Below the pieces are notes generated by a model. The model ran no database searches and was not told where the DNA came from. It was given only the letters and a program-made list of their open reading frames with translations. Shown in pieces: positions 54,455 to 64,000 of a stretch of DNA of 64,000 nucleotides. The stretch is from Brachionus manjavacas (Eukaryota > Rotifera > Eurotatoria > Ploima > Brachionidae): contig JAHQIY010000006.1 in NCBI GenBank assembly GCA_019054805.1, forward strand, positions 5,704,001 through 5,768,000, in the 5' to 3' direction. Positions within the stretch are counted from its first letter, which is position 1; every line of letters begins with the position of its first letter. The position numbers were made by a program, and so were the translations under genes.

Positions 54455-56150
54455 TTTTAATTTTTTTTTAAATAAATAATTAAGTAATTTACTTTAGTTA
54501 AATCATTATTTATTTATTTTTTGATAGTAATTAAAATAATTAAAATATTTATTTTGAATTTTAAAATGTCGTTAAACCTTAAAAAATATCCCAACTGTAA
54601 TAATAAAAGCCATAACCCCTACATATGAGTTACTATAACCCCATTTTTTTTTAATATTTTGTTTTTTATTTATATTAAATAAATATTTTTAATTTTTTTG
54701 AATTATCTTTAATTAAAAATCAATCTTGATTTTGTATCCTTTTTAGCAAAAGCTTATGCTATTAGATTTTCTTTAAATTATATACCCATAAGCTTAAAAT
54801 GTTTTAAGTCAACAATAGATCAGTGTAGTTTGGGAAACTTTTGACCCAACGATCATACAAAATTCATTCGATCATTCTGGGATTTAGTCACATATGGTTG
54901 ATGTTCTTCATAGGCAGTTCGGAAAATTTTTCGTTAAAGTTTAAATTCAATTTATTTAATTTTGCCATTTATAATTCTTACCTAGTAATAAATCTAATTT
55001 CAGTTTAAAAAAATAAATTAATTAAGAATTTTATTTAAAAATTTTACTTAATAGATTTACAGTTTGAAAATAATCAAAAAAAGCATAAATAAAAATTTTT
55101 AAAAATATAAATTGTAAAACTTAATTTTTGGAGGCACGTGGTGAAAATATTCAATATCTTATAGCTTAAAGATTGATTCTAAATAACGTATAATCTCGAG
55201 GTTGGGCAGAGATGAAGTTTTGCCCTTCAAATAAATTAAGGAGACATAGTAACTGTGTTATTAACAAATAAATTATTCAGAATTAATCTATTGATTAATA
55301 GAAGTTAATTAATTTAAAATTTAAAAAGTGTGCACTTAATTTGATTAATTTTTTGAAAATTATTTTATTAAAAATCAAACAAATTTCTTAATTAATTATA
55401 TAATCTTTTTTTTTCTTTCTAACCTCCAAAAAGTCAATTTTTCAGTAAAATTTTTAAAAAAATTTGCCTATTCCGAATGATACTCTTAAAAGTTCTTTTA
55501 AAGCTTCAATAAAAGCTAAATTACTACATTCTCACGTTACCTCAAAATTATTCGTATTTAATCAACTTATTTTATTTTGTTTAAAAAAATTGTTGGAAAA
55601 TAAAGAATTATAAAAAAGTCTTAATAGAAAAACAATAAAAGAAAAAAGAACAAAAATTTAGTTAATTGTAAAATGGATATTAAATTAACTAAATTTAATA
55701 TCAAATTAAATTTAGAATACAAAAAAATGATTAAGATTATTCAACATACAATATTCAATTAAATAAAAATAGTGTTTTATCGAGTCGGTTAGTCCATTGT
55801 TGTTACATTCAAGGCACCATTCAATCAAAAAAACACTGAATGCTAAATCAAATTCAGTGCAATTTATATGAGTCAGATCTTCTACTTTTGATAACTGTTT
55901 AATAAAATAAGTATTCTATCTTGTAATTTTTCTTTAAGAATTCAAATACGTTTTTACATAATTGGTTATTGAGAATTTGTTTGACAAATAAAACTTTATG
56001 CTTGTAATAAATTTGTCTAATTGACTCTAATTTTAGTGCTTTGTTCAAAGGTTTTGTTTTTGTAAATTTACTGAGTCTAATAAATCGTTTTATTAAAACA
56101 TTTTGCGGTAAATCAAATTCCTTTAAACTCTTTTCATTAATAAAGATATT
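54455..56150. other. AT-rich intergenic region
   Basis: No gene or repeat recognised with confidence. Confidence 0.45.
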
Positions 56151-56159
56151 ATCAACGTC

Positions 56160-58125
56160 TCATTGCGAAAAGCTTATTTGAGCTATCGTCAAAGCTCATT
56201 CAAAAACGAAAAAGCAAGACAAGAGCTAAAAGACTACAAAAAAGCTTTCCGACAAAAAAAGAGGGAAAATATCGCAATCGCTAAAAGAAAGCTTAAAGTT
56301 AAACTCAAAAGACTCTACAAGACTGACAAAAATGCTTTCTGACATGAGCTTAAATCGATCAATAGAACCACCACGAGCATCACTATACCTTTGGCTGAAT
56401 TAAAAAAAGAGTATGAGCAACTCTTTAACGACAAATTACTATCAGATGAGAATCGTGAGAAAGAGGTGACAAAACGAGTCGAAGATTTTGAACAGAAACA
56501 CGCTGGAGAAAAACTTAATTTCAACTGTACCAAGAATGACGTAAAAAATGTTATCAAGAATCTCTCAAATGGAAAGGCCACTGGGGCATCAAAAGTTACA
56601 CTCGAAATGTTTAAGTACGGAATATGTGAGGAATTAATCGGGCTAGTCTGGAGCCTGCTAAAAATATGCGTATAGAACCGAGTAATGCCTTCAAAGTTCA
56701 ATATTGGAATTATAAATCCACTTTTAAAAAGCATTAAAAAAGATATTCAGATGTCAAATTTCAGGACAAAGAAGATAATTCTGCTGGAAATTAATAGGTT
56801 TCATTGTGAAAGTCCAAAGCAGTTTGCTTTTAAAAAAAAGAGTTCGTGTGCACACGCTATTACCATGCTATGCACAACGATCTTGTTAGGACGATATTAG
56901 AAAAGAAAAACATTTGTTTGCGCTATTGATGCGTCGAAGGCTTTCGATAAAGTCATTAGATTCTTTCTGTGGGAAAAACTAATAGTGAAGCAACCTTGTC
57001 ATATTGTGCTAACACTAATGAGATACTTAGCGCAATCATTAGCAATTGTTGAGAATGATGGCGAAAGAACTGATAAATTTAGGACCTCTGTAAGTGTCAA
57101 GCAGGGTTGACCACTCTCTCCTAGGTTTTTCTCAATATATGTTGAAGATTTAGTCCAACAAATTGAAACATTGAATAAAAGAGTTGAAGTTGGATCGATA
57201 CAAGTCGACATCATTCTATACGCCGATGATATCATCTTGATTAGCGAATGAGGCAGGACTTCAAAAGCTAATTGTTAAGACTGAGGAATTTGGTCGCCTT
57301 GCGCAAATCAAGTTTAATCCAGAAAAAACTTTAATTATGATTTTAGGCTTAAACTTAAAAATAAGGCACTCTTTAAGAATGGAAAAGCGCAAACTGACAA
57401 GAGTAGATCAAATAAAGTACCTGGGAGTATCCTTTAACAAGATGATGACAAACCACACTCACATCTAATGCAAACAAACTGCATCAAATATGGCAGCGCT
57501 TTAGTTAAAAGGAAGTGTCATTAGCACCGGCCTAGACTTTAATATAAAGGCTCAGATGTACCAAAGGTATGTAAGACCTGAGTTTTTATTTGAAATGGAT
57601 GCTTTAGCCATTAATCAGACAGAAACTAGGAAGATACAAGTAATTGAATCAAACATTCTTAAAAGTTTGTTTGATTACCAAGACATTCAAAGAGCTTTGC
57701 TTAGCAAACGCCTTAGGAATTGTCACAATTGAATCTCGAATAATTCGCGAAAAGTTTGATCTTTTAATAAGATTATGCGAGAATACGCTTACTTACACCT
57801 TCCTAAATCAATTATTGGCGATTAAAAACAGCTTACCTAATGATCTTAACTGTAAATCATTTATAAAAAACATTGAAAGTATAATTGGAATTCAAGGCAC
57901 TGGTATCAAATTAGCCCGTTTTTTACCAAAGATTTACTCTTCCATATTTGAAATGTTGTCAGAATCTGATATGGTAAAGAGGATAAGAGATTTACTAAAA
58001 CCAGGTCAAGCGGGCAAAAGTTCTCTTATTACGCTCTTAGGTCTTAGGAAAACCAATAGCTACTCAGCTATTAAATTTTTTATTTATATATATGTTAATT
58101 TTGAACTTTTTTTTTTTTAAATCAA
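56160..58125 (+). pseudogene. LINE reverse transcriptase remnant (same type as 25.8 kb)
   Basis: Starts with a basic linker (RKAYLSYRQSSFKNEKARQ, about 56165), then LAELKKEYEQLFNDKL, VKNVIKNLSNGKATGASKV (about 56545), FAFKKKSSCAHAI (about 56825), a CAIDASKAFDKV catalytic box A (about 56915), SVKQG (stop) PLSPRFFSIYVEDL (about 57090), the YADDIILIS box (about 57218) and FNPEKT (about 57310). A long C-terminal frame (57644-58120) follows. Several stops and frameshifts. The 3' end is TTTTGGTGCTTTACTCG followed by an AATTAAATAAATAATAAAG tail. Confidence 0.83.
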
Positions 58126-58228
58126 TTTTTACGTCACCTTTTGGTGCTTTACTCGAATTAAATAAATAATAAAGATATTATTTAAATGATATCTAAAAAA
58201 ATTTGTTTGAAAAATAAAGAATTATAAA

Positions 58229-58290
58229 AAAGTTAGGTTTTCTGAATTGAAATGATTAAATTGAAACGAACTTCACAACCCTAAGGCCTT
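58229..58290. mobile_element. Solo end of the MULE-like MITE
   Basis: TTTTCTGAATTGAAATGATT ... GAAACGAACTTCACAACCC matches the right arm of the MITE at 30.0-30.35 kb. The other arm is missing. Confidence 0.75.
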
Positions 58291-58445
58291 GCTTCGTAAA
58301 ACCTTGGAAGAATATCTCTTTACACTCAAAAGTCCAAGTGGTTTTAAAGACACTTGTTGATGCTTATTTTGCTATTTGCTCTCTATAAATAAGGAGAGCT
58401 TATTTATATATAAAGAGGATATTTTTGGACCTAACAGATATATTA

Positions 58446-58787
58446 GAGCCGCATAACCGAATGGTTTGCGTGTGAGTCATGCAATCAGAGGATCGAGGGT
58501 TCAAAACCGCTATGGGTGAAAAAAACTTTAAGATATCTCTGCAATACGGGGCGAATGTTTAAACCTCTTTCATCATAAAAATAGGGAGACCAGTTTCGAC
58601 TGGGTAATAATCGCGGTGTAGATGATCAACTCGATGCAGTAGCCTCTGTGTCAGATCGTAGTCGTTGCTCAAAAAGGTACTTGAAAAGGACATGAGCGTT
58701 TCCCAATTATCAACAAGGATAGAATAGGGTCAATTATATTAAGTTTTATAAACTTTTAAAGGACATAATTTATTGTTTTAAAGTTCT
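58446..58787 (+). mobile_element. tRNA-derived SINE (copy 2)
   Basis: Near-identical to 49855-50200 from the tRNA-like head (GCATAACCGAATGGTTTGCG; B box GGGTTCAAAACCGC) through the body and 3' end. Differences are concentrated in the tRNA-like part and are few in the body. Confidence 0.85.
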
Positions 58788-58789
58788 TA

Positions 58790-59750
58790 TATTGCTTTTT
58801 TTTTGTAAAATAAATTGAAGACCAAGCTAATTCTGCTTTAAATTTCAAGATTGGTACCTATCTTTTAACAAATTTTCCGACAAGTTTCGGATCAATGTAA
58901 GAACAAATTATACATAACAATAGATTATAATAGATTTAAAGTTTGAAGTATAATTAAATGTGGATAGACATCAAATTTGAAAGAATAATTAAAAATTCAT
59001 CTTATATGTAGGCACGTGTAAAAAAATTCAATTTCTTTTACTAAAGCTTAATTCTAAATAATTCAAAAATTCAAAAAAAAATTCATTGCTCTTAAATAAA
59101 AAAATAGTGTGATGATTTTTATGGCATTTTTATATAATTTATAAAAAGTTAAAACTCGCTTGATTAACAAGAGTCACGTTACGTTGCAAACTATCAGCAC
59201 TGTTTTTTTTTTCAAGGGAAAAAAATGTTATGCTTATAAAAGCTCTATAAATAAGGGACTATTTTGCTTAAATTAAGGAAAGTGAAATTTTGTTCAATTT
59301 TCAATTTGCTCTTTTTGCTCAAGAATTTCAAATGCGCAATTTTATCGCATTGCATATTTTCAAGTATTTTAAATTGAAATTTCAATTCTTTAAAAGTTGA
59401 GAAACTGTTTAAATATGCACTGCAATTAAATTGCACATTTGAAAATCTAGAGAAAAAGGAGCAAAAAGTTCAATGATAAATCTCATGTTGAAGTTTCAAA
59501 TTACTGCTTGAAACCGGGTAATTTTAAACAACTTATTCATGTTTTTTTAGCTCTGACACATAATCTTGGGCCACAATTTGTAATGTTATACCTGTGGTTT
59601 CGATTGGATCTGCTAGAATGTCTATTTGCATGGTTCACCGCTACTGAACGGTCGGTACGCTTTGATGATTGTGATGTCGCAGCCTAGCTTCAATCACAAA
59701 TTTAAGTTACTTGCTTTTTTTTGCATATATTTATGTATGGCTTAATTTTT
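58790..59750. other. Spacer
   Basis: No gene supported. 59560-59700 is GC-richer (GGATCTGCTAGAATG, CACCGCTACTGAACGGTCGG) and may be a decayed element; not named. Confidence 0.4.
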
Positions 59751-59754
59751 GGTG

Positions 59755-60020
59755 TTTGAATTACAAAATGTATTCAATGTTGAAATAACATTCAAAAAGT
59801 GCGATGTTTCAAATATTTTTTTCATTTAAAAAAAAATAATAATTTCAGGCTAAAATGTTAAACATTTTTATATATGAAATTAAACTGTTTAGTGAAATAA
59901 AACAAGTTTAATTTTTATTTGTAAATTTGAACAAAATATTGAAAATTCTTTTTTTAACTTTAAAATAATTTAATCATTTATTTGTTTATCTATACCGAGC
60001 TAATGATCCTTCAGAATTAA
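59755..60020 (-). repeat. Dispersed repeat with LINE 3' motif (copy 2)
   Basis: Second copy of 19840-20110: shares AATGTTGAAATAACATT, AGTGCGATGTTTCAAATATT and AATTCTTTTTTTAACTTTAAA. On the minus strand the tail motif reads CTGAAGGATCATTAGCTCGG then an AAATAAATG tail. Confidence 0.75.
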
Positions 60021-61080
60021 AAAAAATAATTAAAATTAAGTTAAATAAAAAAATAAATAAATGAAAAGAAAAGAAAAATTTTCAAATTAGATAAAAAACT
60101 TTTATTAGGGGAAAAATTTTTAGGTTATAGTCTTTAAAAATTAATAATAAAAATTAAAGAAAATTAAAATTAATTTTTCACCCTTCAAGTGTTTGACTTT
60201 GAAGAACAGAGACTCATCTATTTCGCAAAATTTTCCTACTCCGCCCAACTTAAAATTTTCTATGTAATTATTTTTTATAATTTATTTATTTTTTATCATT
60301 ACATTAGCATTTTTCTAAATAGATGAAAAAATTTCAAAATAGGTGATCATATAATCATTAAACCCAAATTCAAGGTTATAAAAAAAAACAAAGTTTTTCA
60401 TGCTTTCAATATTAACAATAATTATCTTACGGGTTATAAAGCCTTTAAAAGAGTCTTCAATTACTCTTTGCAACCAGGCTGGCGCCCTTTTAATGTTTTT
60501 ATTTACACTTATTTAAAACAAATAGAAAAAGATTATCCATTAAGTTCTTCACTTTAAAAAAATTTAAATAACCAAATTTAAAAAAAATGGAAATAATTTT
60601 TGATATTTTAGTTTTTCATAGTGAGTGAATCGTCCGAATTTTTAAAAATTACATATATTTTGATTGGTTGAAATTTGGAATGAAAGATTTTTGTTAAAAA
60701 ATCAAATTTTTTTATTCAAAAAGAGGAAAGTATAAAAAATGTAAAATAAGTTAAATTGTCTTTATATTGTTAATAAATTTTCTTTCAAATAAAATGTTTT
60801 TCATTTTTCTTATAATAAAATTTATCCAAAATTGCATTTATCTAATTTAATTTTGAATAAATTATTATAATTTTATTTATATCCAATAAAAAAATAGTTA
60901 AAAGAAAATAAAAATCCGGTCGATTTACATTGAATTCACTCAAGATGTTGTCAATTATCAGATCTTCGATTACAGTTTTCTTATATACCAAGCAACATCT
61001 TCAAGCTTCAAAACCAGCCAACAAAAACTTTAAAATTAAAAACATCGATTAAATATATTTATCAAAGTTTGAACATTTAA
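60021..61080. other. AT-rich spacer
   Basis: No gene or repeat recognised, except that sequence just after 60021 may be the decayed body of the minus-strand LINE whose tail lies at 59985-60020. Confidence 0.4.
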
Positions 61081-61099
61081 CAAAAAAAAGAACGAATAA

Positions 61100-61700
61100 T
61101 TACATTTGAGTTAAAGGCCTCTCTAAAAAAATTCTGGAATCAAAATTGGTTTGATTTTATTAAGAAGATGGGAAAAAACACACTGACAAGTAGACCTTTC
61201 TGAAAAAAAGTAAAAAAAAAAATTGAACAAAAAAAGGATCAAATTTAATTCAAAACTAGGAAAGAAAAGGGAAAATGCTTTGGAGAACTCTCATCTTAAA
61301 TATTCCTAATTCTGATTTAATTGAGAAAGATAAGATATCGAAATACTTAATTCTAACTCTGAGTTCTTTAGAAATTATAATCAGTGTTATCTCAATGAAC
61401 CAATTTCCTTAAATAAATTAATTATGACTTTTAAAAAATTGAAAAATGAAGCGGCATCAGAACCTGACCAAATTCATAACTTAATGTTAATAAACTTACC
61501 TAGAAATTCATCAATAGAAATCAAAAAACTATCTAATTTATCTCTTCGAGAAGGTAGAGTTCCGAAAGCGTAGAAAACTTCGAACATTACAATGATTCAT
61601 AAAAAGACCCCTACTTTACAAGATCCTTTAAATTAAAGACCAAATTGTATAACGAGTTGATAATCAGATAATCTATTCTTTTTAATTCAAAAAAATAGTG
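61100..61700 (+). pseudogene. Badly decayed LINE fragment
   Basis: Frames broken every few dozen codons. Readable pieces include TFKKLKNEAASEPDQIHNLM and LSLREGRVPKA (about 61430-61570), the usual N-terminal palm sequence preceding the YRP block of LINE reverse transcriptases. Older than the element that follows. Confidence 0.55.
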
Positions 61701-61735
61701 GAGTCATTTAATAGAAAAAAAAATTCAAAACAAGG

Positions 61736-64000
61736 AAGGAAGAACTTGAGTTGGTTAATGCAATCGAAGATTGTTTTCTAATGCAAAATGTAGACTGTCC
61801 AACTTTTCAGACTAACGAGTATGGCAATAAGTCTATTTTGGACCTGATTTTAACCGAGAGTGATGCGAGAGTAGCAAATTTGAGTACTGGCCCAGGTTTA
61901 AGTAATCTGGAGCGTTGCCATTTAAGCATAGCATGGAGTTATTATTATTTAAATGAAAATGATGATGGAGAAGTTTTGTTTCACAGTGTCCTGTTTAATT
62001 ACCGAAGAGGAAATTATTTTTTAATTTCTAAGTTTTTCAAAAGTATTGACTGGATTAGAAGTTTTAAGAACTTGAGTGTTAATTAAATGTACGAAGTTTT
62101 TCTCAGATTATATCAGTGTGCTTGTAAGATGTAAGTACCGAAACGAATTGCTGGTCAAAATCGTAAAAAACAGCCGCCGTGGATGAATAATGGAATCAAG
62201 AAGTTAATTAAAGAAAAGTATTGCTTATGGAAGAAGCTAGTTGGCGGAAAAAGAAGATTGAGGTGTAGTATTTTGGAAAATTTTCGGCGTGTTCGAAATC
62301 AAATTAAGCGTAAAATCAAGTCGGCAGTTAGTGACTTTGAGGCACGACTAGCAAAACATGCCAAACAGCCAAAAATGATTTTTAAGTATTTTTATGGAAA
62401 GCTAAACGTAAAGCCAGCAATTCACTCAATTAAACGGTCCGATGGTTCAATCACCAGCAATCGTGATGAGCTAGTCAGAATTTTCAATGAGTTTTTTCAT
62501 TCGGTTTCAATAACAACGTTGATGAACCACCGAATTTTCTACATAGAAGTGAAAAAGTATGCGAGTTCAACATAAACACGGACATCTCTCCGCTGATTGT
62601 TTTGAGACACTTGAAAGGCTTAAATGTATCCAAAAGCACAGGTTTCGATGGTGTTAATCCTTACTTCTTGAAGATGACTGCGGATGCTATATGTGTTCCT
62701 TTATCACTATTAATGAAGAGTTCGTTGACAACAGGACAGGTCCCAGAGGTTTGGAAAAGAGCGTATGTGACTCCTTTTTTTAAGAAAGGTGATAGATGCA
62801 ATGTTAACAACTACAGACCCGTCTCCATAACTTTAATAGTTTGTCGGATCACGGAAAGAATCATTCGGAAAGTAATAATTGATCATTTGACTCATAATAG
62901 ATTGATCAGTATGTTTCAACACGGTTTTATGCCTAAGAGATCTTGTACCACAAATCTCTTGGAGAGTTTTGACTTGATAACAACGGGGCTTTCTAAGGGC
63001 AATAACATCGACATTGTGTATACTGACTTTTCGAAGGCCTTTGATCGAGTAAATCATCATAAACCCCTCCACAAGTTGAAACATTATGGTATCAGTGGTA
63101 ATTTACACAGGTGGATTTAATCATTTTTGATTGGTAGGAAGCAGCGTGTTGTTCTTGGTCATTCAACATCTGAGTGGCAAGAAGTTACGAGTGGAGTTCC
63201 ACAGGGTTCAGTCCTCGGTCCATTACTTTTTGTGATTTTTATTAATGACCTTCCCGAAAGATTCAAGAGCATATGCTCACTTTACGCAGACGATTGTAAG
63301 ATCTATTGCGTCTTCAATAAAACCAATGAAAACTTGATGAAACAGCAGCTTCAATCGGATATTGACGAGCTAGTGAAATGGTGTAGGGAGTGGTCAATTG
63401 GCCTTAATATCGAAAAGTGTGAGATAATGCATATTGGCAAAAACAATCCGAACGAATTTTTTATTTCAAGCAGCAAAGGTGTTCAGAAATTAGCAGTTGC
63501 AACCGAGCAAAGGGATTTGGGCGTAATGGTGACAAGTGATATGAAATGGGGTAAGCAGGTCAGCACGTCGGCTTCAAGAGCGAATAGAATCTTGGGGTTA
63601 GTCTTAATGGCTTGAGTAATCGCAGTGAGAACGTTATTTGTAAGATGTATAAGAGTCTGGTTCGGCCTCATTTAGAGTTTGCTGTTTCGGCATGGAACCC
63701 ATACCTAAAGAAGGACTTTGATGCGCTTGAAAAGGTTCAGAGAAGAGCAACGCGTTCTATCTCAGGTTTATCGAATCTAGAGTATCCAGAACGACTAAGA
63801 AGGCTAAAACTTACAACACTTAAAACAAGAAGAAAGAGAGGTGATTTAATACAAATGTTTAAGTTGCTCAATAATTACGATCAAGTCAACTGGTATAAAC
63901 AACCAGACAAGGTTTTTGGTGTAAATAAAACAAGAGGCAACAACTACAGGTTAAGAAGAGAAATTGTCAAAAACTGTGCACCAAGATTCAACTTTTTCAC
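61736..64000 (+). pseudogene. Best-preserved LINE (endonuclease end + RT), runs off window
   Basis: 5'-truncated CR1/jockey-like ORF2. The endonuclease C-terminus is at 61751-62080 (CFLMQNVDCPTFQTNEYG, SILDLILTESDARV). A connector with PPWMNNGIKKLI is at about 62170. The RT runs from about 62600: SKSTGFDGVNPYFLK, NNYRPVSIT, QHGFMPKRSCTTNLL, box A VYTDFSKAFDRVNH, GVPQGSVLGPLLFVIFIND (63193-63249), catalytic YADDCKIY (63283-63306) and GLNIEKCEIMHIGK. The C-terminal part (63610-64000) has EKVQRRATRS and RRKRGDLIQMFKLL. Lesions are few: frame breaks near 62083, 62515 and 63612, and a TAA at 63118-63120. Relatively recent insertion. Confidence 0.9.

Noticed and set aside
1-64000. CRISPR array, bacterial operon or phage elements
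   Set aside because: Spliced animal genes throughout; no regularly spaced short repeats.
1-64000. Hammerhead ribozyme motifs in repeats
   Set aside because: I saw no CTGATGA...GAAA core with supporting helices by eye.

Overview
The window is a very AT-rich stretch of a small metazoan nuclear genome. Genes carry canonical GT-AG introns, mostly 43-64 bp, and are scattered among decayed non-LTR retrotransposons, a tRNA-derived SINE and several inverted-repeat DNA elements. The gene set (ciliary WD40 protein, NELF-E, bilobal transferrin, rhodopsin-type GPCR, mitochondrial rescue factor, ATMIN) is animal. Base composition, tiny introns and LINE load fit a lophotrochozoan such as a monogonont rotifer (Brachionus-like); that assignment is inference.

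Layout. 1.2-4.6 kb (minus): N-terminal WD40 half of CFAP43 in 14 exons. 5.1-7.5 kb: dead LINE with a hAT relic inside it. 7.8-9.05 kb: NELF-E in eight exons, one intron apparently only 26 nt. 10.8-16.5 kb: bilobal melanotransferrin-like gene with a 3.1 kb repeat-filled first intron. 17-22.8 kb: LINE tails, an 80-bp target duplication, a small unknown gene (19.1 kb, minus), a LINE-R3H chimera (20.4-21.3 kb) and a Tc1/mariner relic. 23.9 kb: candidate neuropeptide precursor. 24.7-27.6 kb: LINE remnant between two copies of a ~0.55 kb direct repeat. 30.0-30.35 kb: MULE-like MITE. 30.4-35.5 kb: almost featureless AT-rich DNA. 35.5-36.7 kb: GPCR. 36.8-39.3 kb: LINE and pogo-like relics. 41.6-42.0 kb (minus): small two-exon secreted peptide. 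43.4-46.7 kb: MTRFR, then 4 bp later ATMIN. 47.6-53.3 kb: LINE and SINE fragments, one LINE interrupted by the tail of another. 54.0 kb: small single-pass membrane protein. 56.2-58.1 kb: LINE. 58.4 kb: second SINE. 61.1-64.0 kb: LINE sequence, ending in the best-preserved reverse transcriptase of the window, which runs off the end.

The host genes are not one pathway: CFAP43 belongs to the axoneme, NELF-E to Pol II pausing, MTRFR to mitochondrial ribosome rescue, ATMIN to transcription and LC8 (DYNLL) control. The most notable items are the transferrin that has lost much of its iron/anion-binding residue set in both lobes, the 4-bp MTRFR-ATMIN junction, the 26-nt NELF-E intron, the LINE-R3H fusion, the candidate neuropeptide precursors, and a short hairpin-like motif shared by the 3' ends of several LINE families and a SINE. 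Exon boundaries were set by eye from reading frame and GT-AG rules; no alignment or search was run.
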